The position numbers and the translations under genes are program-made. From positions 93,518,629 through 93,582,628 of the forward strand of contig CAKMRJ010005745.1 of NCBI GenBank assembly GCA_928212115.1: DNA of 64,000 nucleotides, read 5' to 3'. The notes below the pieces were generated by a model. The model saw only the letters and a program-made list of their open reading frames with translations, searched no databases and was not told where the DNA came from. Every line of letters begins with the position of its first letter. Positions within the stretch are counted from its first letter, which is position 1. Shown here one piece after another: positions 37,858-48,872 of this stretch. The DNA comes from Lactuca virosa (lineage: Eukaryota > Streptophyta > Magnoliopsida > Asterales > Asteraceae).

Positions 37858-38034
37858 TGTTAATAAATAAAAAATTGAAGTTGATCTTTTTTATTTTTTT
37901 TCTAGGTATTTCTCTCTTTTTTGGGAGTTGGACGATTTTACCCCTATGGTCCTAGTCCTAGTTTGATGTTTGAAGTATTAGCATATCTGATATATGGCTC
38001 TAGGCTTTCATGGTTTTTACTCCTTCACTTTGAG

Positions 38035-38325
38035 AACTACCCTTGATGTCATTGAAGGGCCCTGCCCTCTAAATGAATAGAAGCTAAAGGCACCTTTGCT
38101 GCTTCTGATATGTTATTGGAGGTGATCCAATAACAGAAGAGGGCCTGCATGAAAGTGAAAATGGTATTTGAATTTGAGAGAGGGGTAGTTTAGTAATTAA
38201 GAAAGAGAAATAGTAGTGAACTAGCCTTTGGGAAACTTGCAGTGAGGGGGACTGTGAGAGCAGCAAAACCCCTTGAAACATTTTTCATTGTGGCAGCAGC
38301 AGGGTTACCTTCCAAACCTTCTTGC
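38035..38325 (-). pseudogene. OXA1-type mitochondrial insertase fragment, two exons
   Basis: The minus-strand exon at about 38228-38325 reads EGNPAAATMKNVSRGFAAL, then TVPLTASFPK. After an intron (acceptor tttcatgcag) the next exon reads ALFCYWITSN and then diverges to a stop. FPK-ALFCYWITSN is a hallmark of plant OXA1, the inner-membrane insertase for mitochondrially made proteins. Sequence after ITSN does not look like OXA1, so the fragment breaks there. Confidence 0.7.
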
Positions 38326-38963
38326 ATGTTAAACTGAGTGAGGAAGGAACACACCAAACAAAACATGTATCGTGTTCCATTTTAAAAACAGGATATCCAA
38401 ACATCAGTAGGTATTCCATTCTATGTGAGTATCACGTAGAAGGGAAACAATGTAAACATGATTCAGTCATTGAGCATGCCCACAATCGATATCAAGCAAA
38501 ACAGAAGTTATTAAGTTTTGTAATTTGTAGTTTAGAAAAAGGGATTAAATGTAAAATGCTATGATAAACAAACGAATGATCCAACACCTTGTCATAAAAT
38601 CAAAAGTATAGATTACATGAGTGGCATTTGGTTATCAATCATGATTCCAGTTTCTTTTCTCTTTTTTTTACTAGAAACTGTACATAAATTCACACCCACG
38701 TAATGGGAAAAAATTAAACCAACATTTTCATTCTCATACATCACTGCATCACAAAGCAGAAACTGCCTCGGATGCTTCTAATGTTTCTCTCCTGTGTTCT
38801 GGAATGAGAAACAGTGAAGATGCTTCCATAGTTGCTCTGGTTCTTCACCTTCTCTCACTATGTGTTCATCATAATCATTCATATACAAAAATATTATAAG
38901 CAATAGGGACTTGAAGATACAAGCAAACTAGTTTCTAGAAGTTTTTTCAAATTAACACATTAC

Positions 38964-39238
38964 CTGAACAATAGAGCTTGTTGCCAGACCTTTTCTAACA
39001 ATGAAGTCATCACCAACAATCTGCCACTGGTTATCATCATCTTCCCCACTTGTTCGCCCCACCCAAATATACACTACATCTGCAATATAAGTTATATACA
39101 CACCTTTGGAATCAGGAATTCCCATATAACTACCCATTTCAACTTTTTCCATACTAGGGCACCGATAAAGAACAAAATCAGTTTCAAACATTGATATTGA
39201 TACTTGGAGCTTTTCTCTCTTGATATATATCACATGGA
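38964..39238 (-). pseudogene. Captured exon with gelsolin-like segment (identity uncertain)
   Basis: A 90-residue open stretch with LYRCPSMEKVEMGSYMGIP, then VYIWVGRTSGEDDD and GLATSSIVQ, ends at a good donor (cag|gtaatg). The IWVG word recalls gelsolin-type modules, such as the one in plant MAP-kinase phosphatase MKP1. I cannot exclude another gene. It is most likely one exon of a captured host gene. Confidence 0.35.
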
Positions 39239-39680
39239 GCTGGTTATTTGGACTCCTTTCTCTGTTCTCTGATATAATCTACAACAATTACCAAATAATA
39301 TCAATGGGATATATAACTTCTTATATAAACATGAAGCTTGTGACATACATATAGATTAATATTTTCAACTAAGAGTTTAGTCTTGAAACCAAGCTAATTC
39401 TCTAATTTTACATCTTATGTGCGGTAAGATTAAAAAAACTCATTACAACCTCAAGACAATCTGCACAAAATCAATTCACAACACAGAGCTTACAGACTTA
39501 CAGACTTGTTCCTTTTTTACTTAATAAAGAAAGTCAGGCAACTGAAGCTTTCCCTCATATACTTCAGTTTTCCTTCCATACAACTTCTACCTTGAACTCA
39601 AGACTTGTCACCATGTGAGGTTAAAATGTTTACTAGACATGTGAAGCAGAAAATAACGGAAGATGAAGTTTTACCTTTGA

Positions 39681-40055
39681 AGATGACTATTGGTTAGGGC
39701 TATCAGCAGCACCATCGCCTCTACTACCACTCTGTAATAAACAAAGCGCCTTTGAAGGCCCTTCATCATCTTGCACTGCCCTCTCTAATTTATAATTGTT
39801 TTAAAACAAGGTCTCCGAAACAATTGGAAGAGGAACTGATCGTCATCAATTATCAACCATACGTCATTCTTATGTAACCTAAGAAGATGGAGTGTATATA
39901 AACTGGGAAAATTATACAATCGGAAGATTCAGCAACAAAAAGCGTACCTCATCAACCTTCATGATGACCTGATCAACATTTTGCCCTAATTCCTCCGCTA
40001 CAGCAGGTTCGCCTTCGGTTCGAACTTCCGGAACGGGTGCATCCATTGTATCCAT
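39681..40055 (-). pseudogene. First exons of a host gene, possibly GTE-type bromodomain protein
   Basis: The minus strand starts with ATG at 40055 and reads MDTMDAPVPEVRTEGEPA, then ELGQNVDQVIMKVDE, ending at a donor (gag|gtacgc). A short second piece (SGSRGDGAADSPN) lies at about 39681-39732. The acidic start followed by a VDQV-KVDE coiled segment resembles the N-terminus of plant GTE1/GTE6-like bromodomain factors from memory. No bromodomain is present. Confidence 0.35.
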
Positions 40056-40740
40056 TTATTCTTCAGACTAAGATCCACGATTGAAAGACTTTTGTAATAG
40101 TAGATATATTTTCCGATGCAAACAAAGCTCCGGTGGTGACTGGCCGTAGGTGTGTCGCCGGTGATGTCCGTCGTTGGAGAGAGAAGAAGGGTTTGGAACC
40201 AGGTGGGGGGTTTTATCATGTGAGATAATTACAGAAAAAGTAAAAGAAAACGATAAAGGAAAATATAAGTTACAAAATTTCCAGGCGTAAAAGAAACCTG
40301 GTGGAGAAGGAGAGACGAGAAGGTGGAGGTGTCGATTAGGGTTCTTCAACTGGTAGCTTCGATTGACGGTTGATGAGTCGTAGTTGTCGATCGGCTACAA
40401 TTGAAAGTAGTTGCAGTCGTCGAATCATTTAGTGTGAGGATCGATTTGGAAGGCGGGAGTTTAAAAAATTTGGGGATTTCATTTTCTCTAAGGAGACGCG
40501 CGTTACTTAAAAGAAAATATAAAACGACATTCACAAGAGGACGCACATTTCAGATAAAGTGCCCTCCGTGTTTTTAATTTTTTTACACAAGACACTAATT
40601 TAAGGGCACGCAATAATGCGTGACCTAATTCCTTAAATTTTTTGAAGAGATGACACTTTTTTAATGTCACTCTCTTTTGCGTAACATAAATCAATGAGTG
40701 TCGTGGTTTGCGCGTCGTAAAAGGGTCTTTTTCTTATAAC

Positions 40741-40814
40741 TAGAAAAAACTTTGATCCAAAGCAATTAGGGTTGCATGAACACCTAGGAATGTTGTTATG
40801 CTCAAAACCCATCA
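40741..40814 (+). mobile_element. 5' LTR of copia element III (right piece)
   Basis: Sequence tagaaaaaactttgatcc continues the LTR interrupted at 33403, through agggttgcatgaacacc and CTCAAAACCCATCA. The end at 40814 is set by the primer binding site that follows. Confidence 0.75.
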
Positions 40815-40815
40815 G

Positions 40816-40827
40816 TCGTATCAGAGC
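40816..40827 (+). promoter_or_regulatory. Primer binding site of copia element III
   Basis: TCGTATCAGAGC matches, with one change, the TGGTATCAGAGC word complementary to initiator methionine tRNA that primes copia reverse transcription. Confidence 0.75.
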
Positions 40828-42108
40828 CTAGGATGTTTTTCTATTAGATTTGATGCAATAGTGAACTGTCCAAATCGAAAACCAAAGGAGAATCGCCTTC
40901 TGCCTAATGAACTCGACAAGTTGGATGAACTCGACGAGTTAGTGCCATGACTCGACGAGTGAACTTGTCTGTTAGTAGATTTTTCGAATTTTTGATCTAT
41001 TTTGGATTACGATAATTACCATAAACCGTTTTTATCACTACAAATTGATTTTGTTAAACGGTAATCTGATTTTCTTATCCAAATAGATTGATTTGGTCAA
41101 ATTTTAAGATAATGGCTAATTATATGATTAATCAATTATTTAAAATTTGATTTGAATAATTTTGAGAAAGTTTCAAATTGCACCTTCAAGTTTTGGAATT
41201 TAAATTTAATTTAAAGGTTTAATTTTGAAATATTAAAATTCTAAAACCCTAGTATTTTAAAAGTTTAAATACAACCCTTATACTATTATAATAATAAAAC
41301 ATTAATACTTATATATACGTATAAGATGAGTCAGTCTTACCGTTAGTAGGCCTCATTCATAAAGTCAATCTATAAGGGGGGTATAAAGGAAACTGCCTAT
41401 ATAATGGCGGTTGAATGAGTGTCCACTCTTACCCACCGCTTCCTTGATTGGTGGAGGGTCGTTAGCCAAGCGGGTAGTATAGGACATTAATTCTTTCATT
41501 AATAAGTATATTAAAAAATATAAAGTAACTAAATATATTTATAAATTCCCAATCTTAGTTACTTCAGGAAAATGTGAATTTGATGCTAATCCATGATATT
41601 GCACATTACACCTTGTCAAGTCGTTAGTGGAGCGTGTGTGGTTAACCGACACACTAACTTGGACTAACAAGGATGGAAATGGGTAGCTCGTAAATTATCA
41701 TTGATCAATGGAGCGTGTGTGGTTAACCGGCACATTGATTAGGTGGTAAATGACAACGAGAGTACCAAGCTAATTTGCATGGTTATTCACACTTTGTTTG
41801 TGATCCTCGATATCCCAATCACAAACTTGAAGGGCATAATCAAGATTAAACATGCCATTGAAAAGTTCAATGAATCTCAAAAGAATCTAGGAATTTCATT
41901 TCATTTAGAACCTAATTCTTTATTTCATTTTTCGTGGTGGAATTGGTAAATCGCCATTTTACCTACCTTTAAATAATTTACAATTGGATTACGACATCCC
42001 TCTTCCGAATTGTGAATTATTGTGTTGGGTCCTAACCTTAATATTTCATTTGGGCGTTATATTAAGGATTCCTTATCTTATCAAAACTTTGTCTTTCTTC
42101 TTTTTCAG
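40828..42108 (+). other. Leader region of copia element III
   Basis: It holds three palindromic words (40910-40922, 40928-40940, 40950-40960) and a conserved block with taccgttagtaggcctcatt (near 41340) also found in elements I and II. It also has two copies of a GGAGCGTGTGTGGTTAACCG motif (near 41630 and 41707). It ends with a strong splice-acceptor-like ttctttttcag directly before the gag ATG. No coding frame is evident. Confidence 0.6.
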
Positions 42109-42980
42109 ATGCCTGGACCAAACAACGTTTTTAGCTCAACCTCCAACAACAACTCAAACAACTCCTTCTCTCTTCTAAACATTTGTGCGAGGATTATGTT
42201 TGATGGTTCCAACTTCAATGATTGGATCCGGAACATTCGTATGGCCTTGCGCTACGAGGACAAAGAATGTGTCCTCTATAAACTATTGAACGAGATCGAT
42301 GAATCAAAAGCTACTCCCGAAGAAATAGTTGAGTATGGGGTTCACTACAAGGATGCTACTAAGGTGTCCTGTATTATGGTAGCCATCCATGACTCCTGAG
42401 CTTGCAGTTGTTCTAGAGGACTACTGGCCCTACGAGATGTCAAGGACTTGATGGAAAAGTACCATCAAAGAGCAGTCAAGAAGGTACGAGATAGTCACCC
42501 GTTCTTCCCCCACCAAAATGAGGAATGGAGAGTCCATCACGAGCCACTTGCAAAGAATGCAAAGATATGTGGATCGTCTTTTGAAGTTGAATGTGAACTT
42601 CGACGAAGAGTTGGCTATTGACATAGTCCTACACTCTCTACCTCCTTGATATGATCAGTTTAAGATGACTTTCATATGAGCAATGAGGAAGTCACATTGA
42701 GCAAGCTTCAGGGCCTGCTAAGAACTGCTGAAAGTGGATTAAAGGGGAAAAGTGTTGAATCCACTCCCACTCTTGCTGCTGCTTCTGTCCTGGCAATTGG
42801 ACAAGGTAAAGGGAAGAAGAGGAAAGCTCCCTCGAAGAACTGGAAGGGAAAGTCCCATGATGGATCTTCTTCTAGTGGATCCAAAGCAAAAACCGGTTCT
42901 GCCACTCCCACCTCCGATCCTAAAGAAGCAACGTGTTTCTACTGCCATGATAAGGGGCATTGGAAGAGAAGCTGCCCGAA
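42109..42980 (+). pseudogene. gag of copia element III (frameshifted)
   Basis: It starts at ATG 42109 after a polypyrimidine-AG, reading FDGSNFNDWIRNIRMALR, a typical copia gag N-terminal domain. The frame breaks at about 42397. The middle part, with RMQRYVDRLLKLNVNF and LSKLQGLLRTAESGLKGK, continues in shifted frames. The end has a CCHC zinc knuckle, CFYCHDKGHWKRSC (about 42933-42974), that would bind element RNA. Another single-base loss near 42977 separates gag from protease. Gag would form the virus-like particle. As it stands it cannot be made as one protein. Confidence 0.8.
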
Positions 42981-43026
42981 ATACTTGCTGACATCAAGGA
43001 TGGGAAGACAAAGTCCTCCTTCGCAG

Positions 43027-43032
43027 GTATTT
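43027..43032 (+). promoter_or_regulatory. Possible splice donor at gag-protease boundary
   Basis: cttcgcag|gtattt lies just after the zinc knuckle. The same place has cttcag|gtaagt in element I and cctcag|gtaaaa in element II. Splicing that makes a shorter gag RNA is known for plant Ty1/copia elements. Confidence 0.35.
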
Positions 43033-44343
43033 ATACTATTATATCTAATAACTCATCACATGCTAGATCTTGGGTCCTTGATACAGGATGTGGTTTTCAC
43101 ATTTGTTCTGATTTACAGGGGCTAAAAAGAAGTAGGGATGTGGAGCATGGGAAGGCAAACTTGATTATGGGCAATAGGAAGTCGTCTCCTGTTACCAAGA
43201 TCGGAGTTTACTCTTTAGTGCTTAATAGTGGGTTAGGGTTAGATTTGAATGAATGTTGCTACTTGTCAGAGATAACGATGAATATTATTTCCTCTCATGG
43301 TTTGTACAGACAAGGCTTTAAATTTTCATTTAATAATGAAATTGGTTCTATAAATGCTTATTATAATGGTTTATTTTATTTTGAAACAATGCCTTGTAAT
43401 GGTGTATATGAAAACGTGATGGTTCTTGATAACTTAGGAAATAATGTGTTGCATATCGATTCGTCTAATGGTATAGACAAGGCATGCTTGTGGCATTGTC
43501 TTCTTGGAACTATCAACAAGAAGCGCATAGCCTAACTTCAAAATGATGGAGTGTTGGAGTCGTTTGACCTAAAGTCAGATGACACGTGCGAATCTTGTTT
43601 ACTTGGAAAGATGACTAATTCACCTTTCACTGGAACTTGTGAAAAAGGTGAGGGATTTTTGGATCTCATACATACAGATGTGTGTGGGCCCTTCAGATCC
43701 ACCACAAGGGATGCAACCGCTTCTATATGACTTTTACTGATGATTATAGCAGATATGGATATATCTAACTGATCAAGCACAAGTCAGAAACCTTTAAGCA
43801 AGAAGTGGAGAATCAATTGGACAGGAAGATAAAGATGCTCAGATCTGATAGAGGTGGTGAGTATCTTAGTATCGAGTTCCACGACTATCATAAGGAATGT
43901 GGAATTGTTTCACAATTGACGCAACCTAGGACACCACAACTTAATGGTGTGGCTGAGAGGCACAATTGAACCTTGCTGGACATGGTTAGTTCCATTATGA
44001 GTCGAGCTTCGCTACCAATCTCATTCTAGGGGTACGACTTAGAGACCGCTGCCCATATCCATAATCTAGTCCCAACTAAGAAGGTTGCCAAAACACCTCA
44101 CGAGATGTGGACAGGGAAAGTTCCCTCGTTGGCACATATCAAGGTTTGGGGTTGTGAAGCTTTCGTAATACGAGAGACTCATGACAAGCTTGAACCTCGT
44201 AGTGAATGGTGTATTTTCATCGGTTACCCATAGAAATCCTTTGGATATCTCTTCTACAGACCTAGTGATAATGTGGTCTTCGTTGCAAGAAGATGAGTTT
44301 TCCGTGAGAGGGAAATCATATGCCCATAGGACTGTGGGAGGAC

Positions 44344-44348
44344 AATTG
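44344..44348 (+). repeat. Target-site duplication AATTG, left copy (element I)
   Basis: AATTG precedes the LTR start at 44349 and recurs at 59733-59737 after the other LTR. Joining the sides restores a plausible copia frame (RTIDLEKIQE). Confidence 0.85.
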
Positions 44349-45123
44349 TGTTGGATTAGGTGTCTAAGCCCATAAATATTATTGGTATGTACTTGACCCG
44401 AGAGTAGCATGGTCCATTTGGGTTGCATGACATCGGAACAATTCGGATAGACTTTTGTGAGAAGAGGATATTTATGATTTATTAATATATTATATGTTCT
44501 AATATATTAATATGAAATCATATTATTTAATTAGTATTGATCAATAATTAGTTCGGAATTAATTTTTTGATCAAAAGAGACTAATTAAATAAATGGGGAT
44601 TGATTTGGTAAATCATTCATTCTTATAAAGTGGGCTTATGATCCATAGTTCTTCATGTTGGGCTAAACCCATGTGGTGACCCATGGATACTCCATGTAGG
44701 TTAAAACCCATGGATCATGAAGAATGTGGAAAGTCATGAGTTACATGGTGTAACCCTAATGTGCACACTATATAAGACACCCCAAGGCTCATGAAATTGG
44801 CACGTGTGGAAACACAAGAGGGCTAGCCGATTTTGGTGCAATATATTCTTCTCTCAAGTTATTCCAATTGTTGGTGGTGTTGTCTGATTCCATTTGAGGT
44901 GGAACACTTGGGGCACTAAGTTCTTAAAGGTCCAAGGCTTCCAACTACAACAAAACGTATGTCCTCTAACTTGTTTTATTACCCAAGTATCAAAGTTTTG
45001 TATTCTAGTTAGGGTAATACCTTGGAATGTTCAAGTTTGCATGTATAATAGAGAAAATATAGATCCAAGGTATTTAGGTTTGCATGCACACCTTAGGAGT
45101 GTTAGAATGCTCAAAACCCAACA
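44349..45123 (+). mobile_element. 5' LTR of copia element I (LTR C)
   Basis: TGTTGGATTAGGTGTCTAAG to CTCAAAACCCAACA. A TATA box (ctatataag) lies at about 44768-44776. The U3 part is rich in inverted words built on ccatgg and ggttaaaaccc. Confidence 0.85.
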
Positions 45124-45124
45124 G

Positions 45125-45137
45125 TGGTATCAGAGCC
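45125..45137 (+). promoter_or_regulatory. Primer binding site of copia element I
   Basis: TGGTATCAGAGCC directly after GTG of the LTR edge, the exact initiator-methionine-tRNA type site of plant copia elements. Confidence 0.9.
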
Positions 45138-45819
45138 TAGGCTTGTTTTCAATTATACTTGATGCTACTTGCTTGGAAATGCTTTAAAATCGATATTCTG
45201 CTGTTCTGGATAGTGGACTCACCGAGTCCAAGCACAAAACTGACCAACTCGCCGAGTTTGTTCTTGCAGTCGACGAGTTGGAGCTCCTGAATGCAGTTTT
45301 TCGAGTTTTTTTGGCTGGAATTGGACTAGGATCATTACCCTAAACTATTTTTTATCTTATTAACCTGTTTTTGATGTGGTAATGATAATGCTTATCCAAT
45401 TTCATAGATAATTGTCAAAGTTTCAAGTTTTATATTAAGTTAATATGATTCTTGAAAATTGTTGATATGAATTATGCATGCTTATGAGTTTTATTTGATC
45501 ATAGAAAATATTTGACATGTTTGTTATGTTTAGGTTTAATTGGTGATCAAATGCCTTTATGGACTCCTAAACTTGTCCTCAAGTTATGGAATTCCAAGAG
45601 TCTTTTTCATTAAAATCATTAAAACTCATAAGTTATAGAAACGAAAGGTTTTGAATAGTTTCAAAACTTGCCCTCAAGTTTTGGAATTTGTAAATGTAGA
45701 GTCTTCTTTTGACACATTTAGTTTCAAACCCTAGAATTTTAAAAGTTTAAAAATTCAACCCTTAAGTATTATAATAATTATAGTTTAATATATTATATAT
45801 CTTATATATATTATATATA

Positions 45820-45863
<44 letters not shown>

Positions 45864-46656
45864 ATGTATGTATAAAAGTAAAGTCAGTCTTACCGTTAGT
45901 AGGCCTCATTCACGAAGCCGGTCTATAAAGGGGGTATAAGGTTACTGCCTATAAAATGGAAGTTTAATGGGTGTCCACTCTCACCCACCACTTCCTTGAC
46001 TGGTAGAGGGTCGTTAGCCGATCAGGTAGGACACGTCCCTAATTCTCCGTTCATTAAAAGTATAATGATAAATATAAAGTAACTAAACACTTAGAAATTC
46101 CCAATTTTAGTTACTTTAGGAAAATGTGAATATGGTGCTAACCCATGAAATTGCACTTCGCACCTTGTTAAGCCGTTAGTGGAGCGTGTGTGGTTAACCG
46201 ACACACTAATCTGGACTGACAGTGCGTGGCAAAGGGTAGCTTGATGTTAATCATAGATCAATGGAGCGTGTGTGGTTAACCGACACATTGATTAGGTGGT
46301 TGTAACATTGGGTGTACCAAGCTAATTTGCATGGTTATTCACACCTTGTTTGTGATCCTCGGCATCCCAGTCACAAACTTGAAGGGCACAATCGAGATTT
46401 AAACATGCCATTGAATTGTTCAATGAATCTCAAAGGATCTAGGAGTTTCAATTTACTTAAAACCTAAAACTCTTTTTCGTTTTTCGTGGTGGAAATTGGT
46501 AAATCGTCATTTACCTACCTTCAAATATTTTGCGGTTTGGATTACGACATCCATCTTCGAAATTGTAAAATATTGTGTTGGGTCCTAGCCTTAATATTTC
46601 ATTTGGGTGTTATATTAATGACTTAAATCAACTAACTTGAATTTCTCCCATTGTAG
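45138..46656 (+). other. Leader region of copia element I
   Basis: It holds palindromic words at 45214-45230 and 45246-45258 and a variant near 45270, AT-rich sequence with a TA tract (about 45780-45866), and the conserved taccgttagtaggcctcatt block (near 45891). Two GGAGCGTGTGTGGTTAACCG motifs follow (near 46180 and 46263). It ends in cccattgtag directly before ATG 46657. Confidence 0.65.
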
Positions 46657-47265
46657 ATGTCTAGTTCAGACAACTATGGTCTTCCCAAATCTTATGGAAC
46701 AAGATTTCCTCTTGAAGATGATGTCCCGCGGTTGGATCGTGGAAGTCATACTTCACTTCCTCCACCTCCTCCATTAATTCTCCCTAACCCACAAGTTCAA
46801 AGACTTGAAAAATTCAATGTCACTCAATCCCTACTTGCAATGAAACATCAAGATGGAAAGTCTGTGTGTACTCACGTCTTGGAGATGAAGTCACATATTG
46901 ACAGGCTGAGAGTATTGGGTGTCGGAGTCTCGAGGAAGTTGGCTATTGATTGGGTTCTTCAGCCACTTCCAGAGTCTTATAGTGAGTTCATTAAGGACTA
47001 CTATGTGACAGACCACGACATGACCCTTATTGATCTTATCTATTTGCTTGTTGCTACTGAATCAGCAATGATTTGGAGCACTGGAAAAGCAAATTTGATG
47101 GGAAGATCTACTCCTCGAACTTCCATGAACATTGGCAATGGAAACATTGGAAGTCCAGAAAAGATTTCTTTTTCCAAGGGAAGGACAAAGGCTAAGTCTG
47201 AGATTGTCCCATGTACCGTTCCCAAAGAGTCCATATGTTTCTGTTGCCAAGAGAAGGGGCATTGA
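46657..47265 (+). pseudogene. gag of copia element I, stopped inside the zinc knuckle
   Basis: A 202-residue open frame from ATG 46657. A proline-rich stretch (about residues 30-45) is followed by gag helices with KHQDGKSVCTHVLEMKSHID, AIDWVLQPLPESYSEFI and DLIYLLVATESAM. It ends in CFCCQEKGH followed by TGA where tryptophan (TGG) is expected, then LRSCPDYL. So the CCHC knuckle lacks its last cysteine. This gag type has a long N-terminal extension compared with element III and lacks its YED-type core. The same stop is present in element II. Confidence 0.75.
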
Positions 47266-47335
47266 TTGCGAAGCTGCCCTGACTACCTGAAAGATCTGAG
47301 AAAAGATAGAATCGAAAAGTTTGACTCTGCTTCAG

Positions 47336-47341
47336 GTAAGT
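47336..47341 (+). promoter_or_regulatory. Possible splice donor after gag, element I
   Basis: cttcag|gtaagt is a textbook plant splice donor placed soon after the zinc knuckle, matching the position of similar donors in elements II and III. Confidence 0.4.
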
Positions 47342-47899
47342 CCACTGTATAACTCTATTAGGTTCCTAATTGTTGATTCTTAATACATGATGTGACAAGG
47401 TTGCATTTTAATGTTTTGTAGGATCATGCAAAGGGTAGGAAGCTTAAAGGAAGAGTATGCTGAATCTGATCGCGAAGATGGATTTCAATCGCATGGTTCG
47501 AAGATCGGATTTTTGAGCTACTGCTTAGAGTTATGATAGATTGCTAGGAAATATGTAATAACATAGTTTTCATTCGTAATTCCATTGTAAGGAAAAGTTT
47601 TTTCTGCATTTTATAAATAAATAAAATTTTGTTTTTATTTTTATTATATCCCCTTACAATGGCATTTGTGAAAATTGATGTTTGTATGTTTCTATGTTAG
47701 CAGTATGAATTTGAATCTTTCGTTTGTGGTAGTGTCGAATATTTGCCAAATAAGGAAAGATTCTCATCACCCAAGTTTCAATTGGACAGCAACTTGGAAT
47801 CATGCAAGTTGTATTGTATGATGAATGAGAATTTTCATCTTTTGGTAAATTAAGACTAATTCTTTGTTCACATGTATATGTGAGTCAAGTGAAGGACTA

Positions 47900-48240
47900 G
47901 GGGATCGGGTACACTGGGTGTGCGATGGTCAAGATCCACCACAAAGATCGATAAGACCATTCGTCATGATTTACTAATGTTTAGTAAACATGGTTATGCT
48001 TACAAGTTTAAGTATGATTCTAAAACCTTGGAAAAGGTTCAATGTATGGCAGAACGAATGAGAAGAATCAAATTAGGCAGAAAGATAAAAGTTTATCCAA
48101 TCTGAAAAGATGGGAGAGTACTTTAGTATCATGTTTTATGATCATCTTAATGTTTATGGAAAAACCATATCACAATTGATCATCTAAAGACATCTTAGTG
48201 CATTTTTATGGCTAAGAATAGGCATCGTGAATTGTTGAAA
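47900..48240 (+). pseudogene. Decayed integrase segment, copia element I
   Basis: An open stretch with KHGYAYKFKYDSKTLEKVQ and RRIKLGRKIKV resembles the integrase stretch with an SRYGY word followed by GRKIK in normal copia. The D-R-G-G-E region after it has become unreadable (GEYFS-like word near 48112). A matching segment is at 52530-52780 in element II. Confidence 0.55.
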
Positions 48241-48872
48241 TAGTTTAAATCAAGATGATGAGTCATACTTTGTTCCCAAAACAAGTCTTAGAGTCATACT
48301 CCAAGACTGTAACCTTGAGTGACATAATCTTAAGAAAGGTTTAAAACACTTATCAAATGTAGAGTAAAAGTTTTCTACTTTTGTACATTTGAAATTGGTA
48401 AGTTGTGATGTTTTGGATAAAACAAAGACCAACTAAGGCCAATTGTGTGAAGTGTTTGTCTTGATTAGAATCCGCACTAACTCTTGAATATTGGTTTGTC
48501 AAGTAATGTTCCTTGACACAGTGAATCAATATATGTCAAGAGGTCAGTGGGAGTCTTAAAGATCTTGATAAGTTTCAAGAACTAATCAAGAATAAACCTG
48601 TTGTTAGACACTAGCACACGACTTGAGGTTTGTTACCTATCGTGTTGACATATTCTTGTTTCTATGCCCATCCAGTTAAAGTTGACTATGCATGTGAGTT
48701 CTATGAGTTCTCAATTGTTTTCATAACAACTTGGAAGCAATGGCAGACCCTTGTGCTGCCAAGTGGCAAGAAATTAAGATTGAACAAGTTCAGTCCATAT
48801 GAGCTTGGATTTGTCACTAACCATGTCTTGTGATTATGGTCATGAAAAATTCACATGGATAGGAACACATAC
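48241..48872 (+). mobile_element. Decayed pol of copia element I, left of element II
   Basis: No frame. Collinear with 52840-53450 of element II and with 600-1250. It ends with the CATAC duplication at 48868-48872. Confidence 0.6.

Larger units (their letters stand above)
33404..40737 (-). mobile_element. Non-autonomous CACTA transposon carrying host gene fragments
   Basis: The left end CACTACTAGAAAAACAG followed by ttttacgacgcgc is a canonical CACTA terminus. The right end has gcgcgtcgtaaaa then tctttttcttat, an inverted but degraded terminus. The flanking triplet AAC on both sides fits a 3-bp duplication. Dense subterminal motifs of the acgacgcg type lie at 33420-33800 and more sparsely at 40490-40725. 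No transposase is found. The interior carries exon blocks of several host genes, all on the minus strand. The element lies inside the LTR of copia III, since LTR sequence continues on the right side. Confidence 0.8.
42981..44348 (+). pseudogene. Protease and integrase part of pol, copia element III
   Basis: Protease: SWVLDTGCGFHICSDL (about 43066) has the DTG active site. The pre-integrase zinc region follows near 43490-43640 (LWHCLLGTINKKRI, CESCLLGKM). The integrase core starts with LIHTDVCGPF (about 43663) and continues with DDYSRYGY, RSDRGGEYLS and TPQLNGVAERHN, which hold the catalytic acidic residues. Several stops (for example after RI at 43533 and in the core) break the frame. At 44344-44348 the element is interrupted by element I; the reading continues at 59738. 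Confidence 0.8.
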
